Positions 1-9,095 of a stretch of 64,000 nt of DNA are shown in pieces. This stretch comes from Pseudosulfitobacter koreensis (GTDB lineage Bacteria > Pseudomonadota > Alphaproteobacteria > Rhodobacterales > Rhodobacteraceae), in assembly GCF_024733015.1 (NCBI RefSeq), contig NZ_JANKJG010000010.1, positions 97,885 through 161,884 on the forward strand, read 5' to 3'. Each line of letters begins with the position of its first letter. Within the stretch, counting starts at the first letter, position 1. Under the pieces are notes generated by a model. It was not told where the DNA came from. It was given only the letters and a program-made list of their open reading frames with translations, and did no database searches. The position numbers and the translations under genes were made by a program.

Positions 1-1
1 C

Positions 2-472
2 TGGACTTTGTTCTGGCTGAAGCCCGAAGAGACCGGAAATTTCGGCTTCTGGCCGCTGGCTGGCATGATCTTGGTGATCTGCGTCATGGTCAGCCTGTTG
101 CGGTATTGTCTTCCGAAAATGGCAGCGGTGAGCACCGAGACCCAAGGGGCAGAGCCCGAACGCCCCAGACTGACGCGCAGGCTGCCGGAAGATGCGGATC
201 ACGACGTGCTGCGGCTGTCGGCGGACGGGCATGTGGTGCATGTGATCACCGCGCAGGGACAGTTCGAGCTGCGCATGCGTTTTGCCGATGCTGTCGAGGA
301 GATGGACCTGGTCGAAGGCTATTGCACGCACCGCTCGCATTGGGTTGCGCGGGCGGCGATTGCCGAGACCGAGATGGTCAACGGGCGGCCCGTGCTGATC
401 TTGTGCAATGGCGACAAGGTGCCCGTCAGCCGCAAATACCAGCCGGACCTTGAGGCTGCGGGCATCTTATAG
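2..472 (+). CDS. LytTR-domain protein, 5' end cut off by window edge
   Basis: The reading frame is open to the left edge, so the true start lies outside the window. What is visible begins with a short segment ending in a hydrophobic stretch (likely a membrane helix), followed by a Pro/Arg-rich linker. A C-terminal domain of about 95 residues resembles the LytTR DNA-binding fold, including the pattern of a repeated NGRPVLILCNGDKVPVSRKY-type ending that precedes a final helix. LytTR proteins bind direct repeats in promoters; membrane-anchored versions are common in Rhodobacteraceae. The last bases overlap the end of the convergent PdeM gene by six bases. The target genes cannot be told from this sequence. 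Confidence 0.7.
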   Translation, partial: WTLFWLKPEETGNFGFWPLAGMILVICVMVSLLRYCLPKMAAVSTETQGAEPERPRLTRRLPEDADHDVLRLSADGHVVHVITAQGQFELRMRFADAVEEMDLVEGYCTHRSHWVARAAIAETEMVNGRPVLILCNGDKVPVSRKYQPDLEAAGIL

Positions 473-1132
473 GCGCGGCATCGGGATGCGGACCGGTGTG
501 GCACCGGTCAGGATTGCAGTGGCGTCGGGGCCCATCAGCCCTGCAAGAACACCGTCATGGCTGCGCAATCCGCCCGTATAGGTGCCATAGGCAGGCAGGA
601 TCAGCCGGTGCGCGTCCAGCAGGAACGCAGGCCGTGAAATGCTGCGCCCGCGCGTCGGCAGGGTGACCTTTGGGTGGTAGTGGCCTGATATCTCTGCGGC
701 TTCTTCGGGCGTGGCGACGTGGCGGAAGGTCAGCGGCGGCATCGCGAGCTGCGCCAGATGGCTGCCGCCGAGGTCGATGGGACCGGGATCATGGTTGCCC
801 TCGATCCAGACCCAGCGACGGCCTGCCTGCAGGCGGGTGATCCACAGGCGTTCCTCTTCGGGCAGAGATTGCGCCGCTTGCAGGTCGTCGAAGCTGTCGC
901 CGAGGCAGATCACGGTGCGCGCCTGGGTGTGGTCGAGATCGGCGGCGAGGCGGGTCAGCGTATCGCGGGTCTCGTAGGGGGGCAGCGACGGCCCGCCGCG
1001 CCGCGCCATGCGTTCGGATTTGCCGAAGTGCAGGTCGGAGACGCAAAGCAGGTCTTGATCCGGCCACCAGAGCGCGCCGGAACCGAGGGTTTTGAGATGT
1101 GCGCCGTTCAGGGTGATGTCGCAAAAGTTCAT
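467..1132 (-). CDS. pdeM: Ligase-associated DNA damage response endonuclease PdeM
   Basis: A 221-residue calcineurin-type metallophosphoesterase. Metal-ligand motifs are all visible: SDLHFGKSE near residue 32, GDSFDD, WIEGNHDPG and SGHYHPK. The match in length and in the motif SDLHFGKSERMARRGGP points to the PdeM family, which is encoded with an Lhr-type helicase, an ATP-dependent ligase and an exonuclease and is thought to act in DNA repair. The frame runs open further upstream, but the ATG at 1132 begins family-like sequence and the upstream residues are low-complexity and lie in an intergenic repeat. It sits downstream of the helicase on the same strand; the ligase and exonuclease are not in the window. 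Confidence 0.85.
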   Translation of the reverse strand: MNFCDITLNGAHLKTLGSGALWWPDQDLLCVSDLHFGKSERMARRGGPSLPPYETRDTLTRLAADLDHTQARTVICLGDSFDDLQAAQSLPEEERLWITRLQAGRRWVWIEGNHDPGPIDLGGSHLAQLAMPPLTFRHVATPEEAAEISGHYHPKVTLPTRGRSISRPAFLLDAHRLILPAYGTYTGGLRSHDGVLAGLMGPDATAILTGATPVRIPMPRL

Positions 1133-1172
1133 GGTTTGTTCAATAGCGTCTGGGTGCGCAGGGTGAAAGCGC

Positions 1173-1251
1173 GAATTTGGGGGCTTTGCCCGTGCCACTG
1201 AATCTGGGGGCTCTGCCCCCTGGCCCCCCGGGATATTTGGGGCCAAAAGAA
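1173..1251. repeat. Intergenic hairpin repeat, copy A
   Basis: The space between pdeM and the helicase holds GGGGG-CTCTG-CCCCC at 1206-1220, then a C-run and the tail GGATATTTGGGGCCAAAAGA ending at about 1250. A degenerate extra half-copy of the hairpin lies at 1173-1196. The same layout recurs at 3708-3761, 34093-34153 and 36183-36240. Each copy lies 3-35 bases beyond the stop codon of a minus-strand gene, so it may act in the 3' end of the transcript. Confidence 0.75.
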
Positions 1252-1255
1252 ATGG

Positions 1256-3664
1256 TCAGAGTTCGAGGCCCGCAGTGGCCATCAGCCGCGCGGCTTCTTC
1301 GGCGATCAGGCGCTCTTCGGCCAGGCCCTTGACCGGGACACGGCCCACTTCGAGCATCAGGGGGGCGGCGAGCGGGGTCAGGCGGTCGAGGGTGACGAGG
1401 TCGATGCGGTCGTTGATGCGCGCGGCCATATCCTCGATGCGGCCAAAGTCGACGAGCCCGCGCATCGCTTCTTCGCGGGTGATTTGCAGCATCAGGTGGC
1501 CGGGGTCGTATTTGGCCAGCGTGTCGTAGAGGATGTCGGAGGAAAACGTTGCTTGGCGGCCCGATTTGCGCGCGGTGGGCGTGTTGCGGTCGATCAGCCC
1601 CGCGATGGTGGCCGAGGCGCGAAAGGTGCGTTTCATTACCGCGTTGCCCGCGAGCCAGCGGTCGAGCCCGTCGCGCAGCGCGTCGATATCGAAAAGCGGT
1701 GCGGGATTGGTGATCGGCTCAAGCCCCCAGATCAAGGTGGCGTAGTCGGTGGCAAGAAAGCCAAGCGGGTCGAGGCCCAGCTCCTCCATGCGTTTGGTCA
1801 GCAGCAGGCCCAGGGTCTGCATCGCATTGCGCCCCGCAAAGCCGTAGATCGCGTGGTGCGTGCGTCCGTCGTGGGGGAAGCATTCGATCAGCAGGCGGTT
1901 CGGTTCCGGCAGGTGGCTGACCCTGCGCTGAAGGGCGAGCCATTCGGCGGTGTGGTCGGGCAGCTCCGGCCAGGTATCCTGCTGAAACAGGCGCAGAATA
2001 CGCTGGCTGAGCTGGGTGGAGGTGGCGAACTTGGTGCCCATGAAGGCTGCGACCTTGGGTTTTTTCGCCGCGTCGGGGGTGACTTGCACGGTCATTTCGC
2101 GCAAGGAATCATAGCGCACGATCTGGCCGCCGATCAGGAAGGTGTCGCCGGGGGTGAGGCTTGCGGCAAAGCCTTCCTCGATCTCGCCCAGAGGCTTGCC
2201 GCCGCGGGCGTTCTTCATCCGCACCTTGAGCGTGTCGGTGTCCTGAATGGTGCCGATGTTCATGCGGATGCGCCTGTCGGAGCGCGGATCGCGCAAGGCC
2301 CATGTGCCGTCGGGGGCCTGTTTCAGGCGCTGCCACTGGTCGTAGCCGCGCAGGGCATAGCCGCCGGTGGCCACGAAGTCGAGGCAGGCGTCGAAATCTG
2401 CGCGGGTGAGGGCGGAGTAGGCGCCGACCGTGGTGACCTCGGCGTAGAGCGCATCTGCGTCGAAGGGGCCGGAGGCGGCGGTGATCAGGATGTGCTGGCA
2501 AAGTACGTCGCGGGGGCCGGGGCCGCGCGGCTCGCCGTCAAGTTCGCCTGCGAGGGCTGCGTCGATGGCGGCTATGCATTCGACCACTTCGAAACGGTTG
2601 GCGGGAACCAGACGTGCCTTGGAGGGCGCATTGTAGCGGTGGTTGGCGCGGCCGATGCGCTGGACCAGACGCTTGACGTTCTTGGGCGCGCCGATCTGGA
2701 TGATCAGGTCGACATCGCCCCAGTCGATCCCCAGATCGAGCGTACCGGTACAGACAATGGCGCGCAGCTGCCCCGCCACCATCGCCGCCTCGACCTTGAG
2801 CCGCTGGGCGCGGTCGAGCGAGCCGTGGTGGATGCCGATGGGCAGGCCGTCGTCGTTGGCAAGCCAGAGGTTGTGAAAGAAAATCTCGGCCTGGGCGCGG
2901 GTGTTGTGGAAGATCAGCGTGGTCTTGTGCTGGCGGACCTGGTCGAGCACGGCGGGAATGGCGTACTTGGCACCGCCGCCGGACCAGGGCGGGGCGGCAT
3001 CGGTGTCCAGCATGGCGATATCGGGCGCGGGGCCCGGGTCGGCAAGCAGGATCTCGCAGGGATCGGGATGGCGCGCGAGGGTGTGGGCGATGGCGGCGGG
3101 GTCCTCGACCGTGGCGGAGAGGCCGACGCGCCGCAGATCGGGGCAGAGGGTTTGCAGCCGACCCAGCGCCAGCATCAATTGGTCGCCCCGCTTGCTTTCG
3201 GCCAGGGCGTGGATTTCGTCGACGATCACGCGCTTGAGCCCTTTGAAGATGTGTGGCGCATCCGGGTAACTGGTGAGCAGGGCCAGCGATTCAGGGGTGG
3301 TCAGCAGGATATGCGGCGGGTCGGCGCGCTGGCGGCGTTTCTGGGTGGCGGTGGTGTCGCCGGTGCGGTCCTCGATCCGGATCGGCAGGGCCATCTCGGT
3401 GACGGGCGTGGTCAGGTTGCGTTTGATGTCGGCGGCCAGCGCCTTGAGCGGCGAGACGTAGAGCGTGTGCAGACCGGCATGGGGCGTGGTTGCAAGATCA
3501 ACCAGCGTCGGCAGGAAACCCGCCAGCGTCTTGCCGCCGCCGGTTGGCGCGATCAGCAGCAGGGCGGGGGCGTCCGCGCGGTCCAACATGTCCTGCTGGT
3601 GCGGGTGGATGTGCCAGCCCTTGGCGGCAAACCAGTCGGCAAAGAGGGGGGGGAGGTCTGTCAT
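1256..3664 (-). CDS. Lhr-type DEXH helicase of the ligase-associated DNA damage response
   Basis: An 802-residue superfamily 2 helicase. The N-terminal part shows the Q-motif region (KGWHIHPHQQDML), Walker A in APTGGGKTLAGFLP, motif II VDEIHALAES, motif III GLSATV and motif VI QRIGRANHR. A winged-helix and Lhr-core region follow, as in Lhr proteins, which move 3' to 5' on single-stranded DNA. I chose the ATG at 3664 (MTDLPPLF) over an upstream ATG at 3673 because it starts the conserved core directly. Pairing with pdeM identifies the ligase-associated subtype. An intergenic hairpin repeat lies on each side of the gene. Confidence 0.9.
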   Translation of the reverse strand: MTDLPPLFADWFAAKGWHIHPHQQDMLDRADAPALLLIAPTGGGKTLAGFLPTLVDLATTPHAGLHTLYVSPLKALAADIKRNLTTPVTEMALPIRIEDRTGDTTATQKRRQRADPPHILLTTPESLALLTSYPDAPHIFKGLKRVIVDEIHALAESKRGDQLMLALGRLQTLCPDLRRVGLSATVEDPAAIAHTLARHPDPCEILLADPGPAPDIAMLDTDAAPPWSGGGAKYAIPAVLDQVRQHKTTLIFHNTRAQAEIFFHNLWLANDDGLPIGIHHGSLDRAQRLKVEAAMVAGQLRAIVCTGTLDLGIDWGDVDLIIQIGAPKNVKRLVQRIGRANHRYNAPSKARLVPANRFEVVECIAAIDAALAGELDGEPRGPGPRDVLCQHILITAASGPFDADALYAEVTTVGAYSALTRADFDACLDFVATGGYALRGYDQWQRLKQAPDGTWALRDPRSDRRIRMNIGTIQDTDTLKVRMKNARGGKPLGEIEEGFAASLTPGDTFLIGGQIVRYDSLREMTVQVTPDAAKKPKVAAFMGTKFATSTQLSQRILRLFQQDTWPELPDHTAEWLALQRRVSHLPEPNRLLIECFPHDGRTHHAIYGFAGRNAMQTLGLLLTKRMEELGLDPLGFLATDYATLIWGLEPITNPAPLFDIDALRDGLDRWLAGNAVMKRTFRASATIAGLIDRNTPTARKSGRQATFSSDILYDTLAKYDPGHLMLQITREEAMRGLVDFGRIEDMAARINDRIDLVTLDRLTPLAAPLMLEVGRVPVKGLAEERLIAEEAARLMATAGLEL

Positions 3665-3707
3665 GCGGCCCAATGTAGCGGGCGCGGGCGCAGCGGCCAG
3701 AGCAATC

Positions 3708-3761
3708 GGGGGCGCTGCCCCCGGCCTTTGGCCTCCCCCGGAGTTTGGCTGGCAAGATGAA
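3708..3761. repeat. Intergenic hairpin repeat, copy B
   Basis: GGGGG-CGCTG-CCCCC at 3708-3722 is followed by CTCCCCCGGAGTTTGG and GGCAAGATGAAGGG, ending 3 bases before the stop codon of the ATPase gene on the minus strand. It is the same family as copies A, C and D and most like copy C in its tail. Confidence 0.75.
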
Positions 3762-3764
3762 GGG

Positions 3765-5072
3765 TTATTTGACGATCACTTCGTCCTTGACGAACATGTT
3801 GGCCCAGGCGCGGTCGATCAGTTGCGGCGACATCTTGTAGGGGATGCCCTCGAAGTCGCAGATCGCGATCATCTGGTCGATCAGGAAGACCGGCTGGTAG
3901 TTCGCATAGACGTTGCCGATGGTGGGGTATTTGACCTTCAGCAGGTGAACCAGCGAAGGCTCGTCCAGCGCCATTTTCTTCTTGCGGGCGACCATCGCGA
4001 AGATCTTGAGGAAGTTCGCCTGATTGGGGCCGTCGATCTTGATCTTGAAGAAGATACGGCGCAGGGCGGCCTGGTCGAAAATCTCGTTCGGGTGGAAGTT
4101 GGTCGAGAAGATCACCAGCGTGTCGAAGGGCACTTCGAACTTCTCGCCCGACTGCAGCGAGAGGATGTCCTTGCCCTCTTCCAGCGGAACGATCCAGCGG
4201 TTCACCAGGCTTTGTGGCGATTCCGCCTGGCGGCCAAGGTCGTCGACGATGAAGATGCCGCCGGTGGATTTGAGTTGCAGCGGCGCCTGATAGGTGCGTG
4301 CGACGGGGTTGTAGACCAGATCGAGCATGTTCAGCGACAGCTCGCCGCCGGTGATGACCGTGGGGCGTTCGCAGCAGACATAGCGGCGGTCATAGCGGGT
4401 AACGCGGCGCAGCGCGCTGGGGTCTTCGGCCTCTTCGGGGGCCAGCGTGTGCACGATGGGGTCGTAGACGGTGATGACCTGACCGGCGTATTCGATGGCG
4501 CGCGGCACGTAGACACAGTCGCCCAATGCGTCGCGGATACCGTTGGAAATCGAGGATTTGCCATTGCCGGGGGGGCCGTACATCAAGATAGAGCGGCCGG
4601 CACTGACGGCGGGGCCGAGGTGGTCGAGCAGGCTGTCGGGCAGCACCAGATGGCCCATGGCGTTGGTCAACTGGTCGCGGCTGATCATGATGTTGCGGAT
4701 CGACTGGCGTTCGACCTGTTCGCGGTAGACGTCGAGCGGCACCGGCATCGCACCGTAATATTCCGACTGCTGCAGCGCATCGAGCGCGCGCGCCTTGCCC
4801 GCGTCGGTCAACTGATAGCCCATTTCGCTGCCGTTGTTGGCGTTGAGCGTGCCCGTCGCCTCGATCAGGCGCTGGTCGCGGCCCATGTCGATCAGCTCTT
4901 GCGTGACGGGAATGGGCAGGCAGAGCGCAGGGGCCAGGTCGGTGACCATGTCCAACGTCTTGCGGAACATCGTCTTGAGGAGGATGTCGCGCATCATGAC
5001 GATGGGCAACTTCATCTCTTCCAGCCGCTTGGGGGCGGGCGGGGCCATTACGGTTGTCTGCTGCATGGTCAT
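3765..5072 (-). CDS. AAA+ family ATPase linked to the Tad locus
   Basis: A 435-residue ATPase with Walker A in YGPPGNGKSS, Walker B in GIFIVDDLGRQ, a sensor motif in LVIFSTNFHP and an arginine-rich stretch AALRRIFFKI. The first 170 residues form a separate domain with no motif I recognise. AAA+ proteins of this kind are found next to Tad loci in Roseobacter-group genomes; the substrate is not known to me. The start at 5072 (MTMQQ) has a second ATG two codons later. The gene follows the prepilin peptidase gene after 95 bases and ends at an intergenic hairpin repeat, so it could belong to the pilus operon or have its own promoter. Confidence 0.7.
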   Translation of the reverse strand: MTMQQTTVMAPPAPKRLEEMKLPIVMMRDILLKTMFRKTLDMVTDLAPALCLPIPVTQELIDMGRDQRLIEATGTLNANNGSEMGYQLTDAGKARALDALQQSEYYGAMPVPLDVYREQVERQSIRNIMISRDQLTNAMGHLVLPDSLLDHLGPAVSAGRSILMYGPPGNGKSSISNGIRDALGDCVYVPRAIEYAGQVITVYDPIVHTLAPEEAEDPSALRRVTRYDRRYVCCERPTVITGGELSLNMLDLVYNPVARTYQAPLQLKSTGGIFIVDDLGRQAESPQSLVNRWIVPLEEGKDILSLQSGEKFEVPFDTLVIFSTNFHPNEIFDQAALRRIFFKIKIDGPNQANFLKIFAMVARKKKMALDEPSLVHLLKVKYPTIGNVYANYQPVFLIDQMIAICDFEGIPYKMSPQLIDRAWANMFVKDEVIVK

Positions 5073-5167
5073 GGGGCGCTGCCTGTGTGTTGTCTGCTTT
5101 GGGCCTGCAATACCCGGCGTTTGGGCCAATATTGTGGCGAAACTCGTGCGACTTTGGCAGTGCTGCC

Positions 5168-5662
5168 CTAGCTGCCGAAAATCGCCCCGAGGATCAGGTA
5201 GAAGGCGAGCGTGCCGCCGAGGGCAAAGCCCATCGGGAATTTCTTGCCCTGGTTCCAGCTGATCCAGTGTGGGGCCATGCGGTGCAGGGCGCTGTGCTTG
5301 GCCAGACGGTGCGCGCTGAAGGCGGCCAGCAGGCTGGCGGTATAGAGGGCGATGATGATCTGCGTGTCGCCCACCGCCAGATAGGGGGCGGCGGCGGCGA
5401 TGAATTTGGAATCGCCCGCCCCCATTGCGCCCACGGCATTGAGGATGATCGTGATCACCAGAACGATGCCCAGCTGCGCGAACCGCCACAGGTATTCATC
5501 GAAGGGCAGCGCGATCAGGCCGACCAGCGCGAACTCGACGACCAAGGCGCCGACCGCCTGATTTGTAATGCGCATTTCGCGCAGGTCGGTGAAGGCCACG
5601 TAGAAACACAGTGGCAGCACGAAGGGCAGGAACCACCACGCGGACCAGGCCGAGATCGCCAT
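5168..5662 (-). CDS. tadV: Prepilin peptidase of the Tad system (CpaA/TadV type)
   Basis: A 164-residue A24-family aspartic protease of the inner membrane, which cleaves Flp prepilins. Both catalytic aspartates are visible: the first in FTDLREMRITN near residue 25 and the second in the GxGD motif GAMGAGDSKF. About five to six hydrophobic segments are present. It lacks the N-terminal methylase domain of PilD, as is usual for CpaA/TadV. The ATG at 5662 lies four bases from the stop of the upstream TPR gene, so the two are probably translated from one message. Confidence 0.85.
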   Translation of the reverse strand: MAISAWSAWWFLPFVLPLCFYVAFTDLREMRITNQAVGALVVEFALVGLIALPFDEYLWRFAQLGIVLVITIILNAVGAMGAGDSKFIAAAAPYLAVGDTQIIIALYTASLLAAFSAHRLAKHSALHRMAPHWISWNQGKKFPMGFALGGTLAFYLILGAIFGS

Positions 5663-5666
5663 GCGC

Positions 5667-6530
5667 CTAGCCGTTCGAGACGTTGTTTTCCAACGCCTGC
5701 AGGGACCGGACCGCAGCCTCGAAGTGCTGGGGGTGCGTCTCGATGGCGTCGCGCAACAGGCCCTTGCCGGTTTCCACATCGCCCTGCTTGATCGCCGACA
5801 GGGCGAGGGTGTGCAGCAGTTGCGCGCGCTCGACCTGGTCCATCGGGATCACGGGCAGGGTATAGTCGCGCTGCGCGCCACGGGCGAGGATCATGTTGTT
5901 CTTGGCGGTGAACAGCGACGGCTCCTGGCGGATCGCCTCGCCGAACAGGCGCTCGGCATCGGCAAAGTCGCCGCGCGTCAGCTTGGAATAGCCCCAGTTG
6001 TTCATCACCCCGGCGGGTTTCGTTGTCAGGCCCACGGCGATTTCATAGAAACTGTCGGATTTCTTCCATTCCTGATTGCTGTCGGCCACCATCGCCTCAA
6101 GCCGGTAGCGCTTGAACGTCTCGTGGGTTGGGGGGACCGCATCCAGAACCTTTTCGGCCTTGGCCCAGTCGCCCGCGCGGATGAGCGCATCGGCGTAATC
6201 CACCTGGTCGTCGGCCGTGGCCCCGTCCATCTTGACCACCTTGGCATAGGCTGTGGCGGCTTCGGTCATGCGCTTGGCCCTGACCAGAGAACTGGCGAGC
6301 CCGCGTTGCAGGTCGATGCGGCTGGGGTCGCTGGCGGCGGTGCGCTGGAAATACGAGACCGCCTCGTTGGGGTCGGCCACGGTCAGCATCACGTCGTTCA
6401 GGTTGCTTTCATCCACGACGTTGACGTCCTGAAAGGCGCGCTGCACGGTGGCATCGCCGCTTTTCTTGTCACATGCGGATAGAACCAGTGCGCCTGCGAT
6501 GCAGGCGGAAACAAGAATGGGGTGGCGCAT
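5667..6530 (-). CDS. TPR-repeat lipoprotein of the Tad locus
   Basis: A 287-residue protein with a lipoprotein signal (lipobox LSAC, Cys about residue 20) and a series of TPR helices through the rest. It resembles TadD, an outer-membrane-facing pilotin-like assembly factor, and is the second of two adjacent TPR lipoproteins. It probably works at the outer membrane with the CpaC secretin. It is placed between the shorter TPR lipoprotein and the prepilin peptidase, 27 bases after the former. Which of the two is the true TadD cannot be settled from the sequence alone. Confidence 0.75.
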   Translation of the reverse strand: MRHPILVSACIAGALVLSACDKKSGDATVQRAFQDVNVVDESNLNDVMLTVADPNEAVSYFQRTAASDPSRIDLQRGLASSLVRAKRMTEAATAYAKVVKMDGATADDQVDYADALIRAGDWAKAEKVLDAVPPTHETFKRYRLEAMVADSNQEWKKSDSFYEIAVGLTTKPAGVMNNWGYSKLTRGDFADAERLFGEAIRQEPSLFTAKNNMILARGAQRDYTLPVIPMDQVERAQLLHTLALSAIKQGDVETGKGLLRDAIETHPQHFEAAVRSLQALENNVSNG

Positions 6531-6557
6531 TTATTGCGTCCTTTACTGCTGCCTCAA

Positions 6558-7127
6558 TCATGATGCTGGCCGGATCAGATAATCGCTGCTGCCGCGCCGC
6601 ACCAATTTATAATTGTTGTTTTCTTCTTCCACATTAACAGATTTTTCCGTTTTTGCGAGTGCCAAGCGCAGATTATCCCGGATGAGTGTGCTTTCTCCGT
6701 CATCAAGTGCATAGGCTTTGCGAAAAATCTGTTCGGCTTCGGCGTTTTGGCCGCTTTCCATCAGGACGACGCCAAGGTTGTTGTAGATCTCGGGCCATGC
6801 CTCGTAGTCGGTGGTCGCCCGGCGCAGCAGCTTTTCGGCCTGTCCCAGACGGCCCAGCCCCAGGTTGGCGGTGCCCAAGCCCGACAGGATCTCGGCGTTC
6901 ATGCCATCGTCGAGGGCGGCGCGGGTGAAGGCCTTGATCGCCAGTTCGAATTCGCCCGCCGCGATCAGGCGGTGGCCGACTTCGACGCCGTCGACTGCCT
7001 CCTTGCGGGTGTCGACGCCGGGGGCGTAAACGCCGTCCGAAGATGCCGAAAGGCCGCCCGATGAACAGGCGGCCAATCCGTGAGCCATGGCAGCGGCAAC
7101 AAAGGCCGCTTTGGTGGCTGATGTCAT
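6558..7127 (-). CDS. tadD: TPR-repeat lipoprotein, TadD-like
   Basis: A 189-residue protein starting with a signal sequence and lipobox LAAC (Cys about residue 21), then three or four TPR units (for example AGEFELAIKAFTRAALDDG and NNLGVVLMESGQNAEAEQIF). TadD proteins are lipoproteins needed for secretin assembly in Tad pili. It begins four bases after the stop of tadC, consistent with a shared transcript. Its C-terminal 40 residues are less TPR-like and its coding sequence is a little more AT-rich than the neighbours. Confidence 0.8.
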   Translation of the reverse strand: MTSATKAAFVAAAMAHGLAACSSGGLSASSDGVYAPGVDTRKEAVDGVEVGHRLIAAGEFELAIKAFTRAALDDGMNAEILSGLGTANLGLGRLGQAEKLLRRATTDYEAWPEIYNNLGVVLMESGQNAEAEQIFRKAYALDDGESTLIRDNLRLALAKTEKSVNVEEENNNYKLVRRGSSDYLIRPAS

Positions 7128-7131
7128 AAGG

Positions 7132-8109
7132 TTACTTACTCATGTTGCCCAATTGGGTGATCCCGTGCGCCGAAGGGCCGACCAGAATGATCAGCAGCGG
7201 CGGCACTGTCAGCATCATTGTGGCAAGGGTCATCTTGGTTGGCAACTTGTTTGCGGCCTCTTCGGCGCGCATGACGCGTTTGTCGCGCATTTCGCCCGCA
7301 TAGACCCGCAGCGCTTCGGCGATGGATGTGCCGAAGCTGGCCGATTGCACCAGCACGGTGGTAAAGCTGGACACATCGGCCACGCCGCAGCGTTCGCCCA
7401 TGTCTTTCAGAACGGTTTCCTTGTCCTTGCCCGCCTTCATCTCATAGGCGACGATGTCGAATTCGTCGGCCAGAGCGGGGTAGGAGGCACGCAGTTCGCG
7501 GGCCACGCGGACGATGGACTGATCCAGCGATTGTCCGGCCTCGACGCAGACCAGCATCATGTCGAGGGCATCGGGAAAGCCGCGCGTGATCTCTTCCTTG
7601 CGGGTCTCGACGCGGCGGGTGACCCAGTATTGCGGCAGGTAATAGCCCGCACCACCCGGTCCAAGCGTCCACATGGCCATCTGGTTCGTGGTCATCTCGA
7701 CGTCTGCGTTCAGGACGTTCACATAGATCACGCCCAGAATCAGACCGATGATCCCCAGAGTGAACTGGGCAAAGTGAAAGATCCGCACCGCGTCGCGCGA
7801 CTGATAGCCCGCCTGCGTCAGCATCAACTGGCGTTTGCTCAGCTCGGCCACGTCCTTGGGCTCGAGAAAGCCCGCAAATCGGTCTAGCTGTTCGTTATGC
7901 CCGCCCTGACGCAGCTTTTCGCGGGTGATCGAGCCGCCGGGGGCCTGCACCTGACGCTTGAGCCGTGTCATCGGGTCTTCGGGCTGGCGCAGCATCATCA
8001 CGACGGTGAAGATGACCAGCATCAGGCCCAGAACACCCGCGATGATGATCGGCCCAAGTGGCCCGAGAGCGTCCGTGATGGCACCCTGAATTTCCAGTAT
8101 CATGTCCAC
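7132..8109 (-). CDS. tadC: Tad pilus inner-membrane platform protein TadC
   Basis: A 325-residue type II secretion F-domain protein. A hydrophobic helix lies near residues 18-38, another pair around 118-165, and two more at the C-terminus, with the T2SSF domain (GFPDALDMMLVCVEAGQSLDQ) between. With TadB it forms the inner-membrane platform on which the CpaF ATPase acts. Order cpaF-tadB-tadC is that of known tad loci. It follows tadB after 12 bases. Confidence 0.9.
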   Translation of the reverse strand: MDMILEIQGAITDALGPLGPIIIAGVLGLMLVIFTVVMMLRQPEDPMTRLKRQVQAPGGSITREKLRQGGHNEQLDRFAGFLEPKDVAELSKRQLMLTQAGYQSRDAVRIFHFAQFTLGIIGLILGVIYVNVLNADVEMTTNQMAMWTLGPGGAGYYLPQYWVTRRVETRKEEITRGFPDALDMMLVCVEAGQSLDQSIVRVARELRASYPALADEFDIVAYEMKAGKDKETVLKDMGERCGVADVSSFTTVLVQSASFGTSIAEALRVYAGEMRDKRVMRAEEAANKLPTKMTLATMMLTVPPLLIILVGPSAHGITQLGNMSK

Positions 8110-8121
8110 AGGTTCGCTTCC

Positions 8122-9084
8122 TTATACCTTGATGTCGGTCAGCACGCGCATGACCACCAGATTGACCGCGAGGAAAATGCCAACCAGAAAGCAGGCCGGG
8201 ATGAAGTAGGGGTGATCGCGCACCGCGTCGTAATAGTTGGGATCGCTGACCTGGATCACGACCAGCGCCAGCAGGGGGAAGGCGGACAGAAACTTGCCCG
8301 ACCATTTCGCCTCGGCGGTGATCGCCTTGACGCGGCGGAACAGGCGGAAGCGGGCACGGATCACCTGGGCCAGACCGGCGAGGATCTCGGCGAGGTTGCC
8401 GCCCGATTGCTGCTGGATGGTCACGGCGACCGCAAGAAAGCGCAAGTCCTGCATGTCCAGACGCTCTGCCATGTCCTTCAGCGCTTCGCCGACGTCGCGG
8501 CCATAGGCGCTTTCGTCCGCGATCACACCGAATTCCGAGGCCAGCGGGTCCTGAACCTCTTTCGACACGATCTGGATCGTCGAGGTGAACGGGTGGCCCA
8601 CGCGCAACGAGCGCACCATGAGTTCGACCGCATCGGGCAGCTGTTCCTCGATCAGGGCCAGGCGTTTGTTGGCCTTGGTCGAGACCCAGAAATAGACTGC
8701 GCCGACGCCGATCACGATCGACAGCATGATCCGCACGGGCGTTTCCGTCTCGGTGCCGATGGTCAGGCCGAAGAACGCGATCACGGTCAGCCCCGCCATC
8801 ACGCCGATAAGCTGCTTGGGCGTGAAGGCAATCGCCGCCTTCTGCGCCTTTTCCGCAAGCAGCGAATAGAGCGGGATCGACTTGGCGTTCATGTGCTGCT
8901 GCATTTCCTTGCGGAGCTGGTCGAGCACTTCTTCGCGGCGTCCGCCCTTGTTGAGCATGTCGAGCCGGCGGTTGACCCGCGAGTTCAGCGAAATCGACTT
9001 GCCGAAGGCGACCAGATACAGGCCCTCGACGAGGACCAGCACGCCGACAAAGATCAGGCCGTAGATGATGGGTTCTGCGCTCAT
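8122..9084 (-). CDS. tadB: Tad pilus inner-membrane platform protein TadB
   Basis: A 320-residue F-domain membrane protein with an N-terminal helix, a central helix pair (residues about 85-130), the T2SSF domain (LPDAVELMVRSLRVGHPFTST) and two C-terminal helices. It is the partner of TadC. The gene lies 11 bases after the cpaF stop codon, as expected for translational coupling within the operon. Confidence 0.9.
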   Translation of the reverse strand: MSAEPIIYGLIFVGVLVLVEGLYLVAFGKSISLNSRVNRRLDMLNKGGRREEVLDQLRKEMQQHMNAKSIPLYSLLAEKAQKAAIAFTPKQLIGVMAGLTVIAFFGLTIGTETETPVRIMLSIVIGVGAVYFWVSTKANKRLALIEEQLPDAVELMVRSLRVGHPFTSTIQIVSKEVQDPLASEFGVIADESAYGRDVGEALKDMAERLDMQDLRFLAVAVTIQQQSGGNLAEILAGLAQVIRARFRLFRRVKAITAEAKWSGKFLSAFPLLALVVIQVSDPNYYDAVRDHPYFIPACFLVGIFLAVNLVVMRVLTDIKV

Positions 9085-9095
9085 GTCATCTGTCC

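Noticed and set aside
1484..3760. 758-residue open frame on the plus strand opposite the Lhr helicase gene
   Set aside because: It is a GC-rich antisense shadow: the minus strand encodes a full helicase with all motifs, and the antisense product has no recognisable domain.
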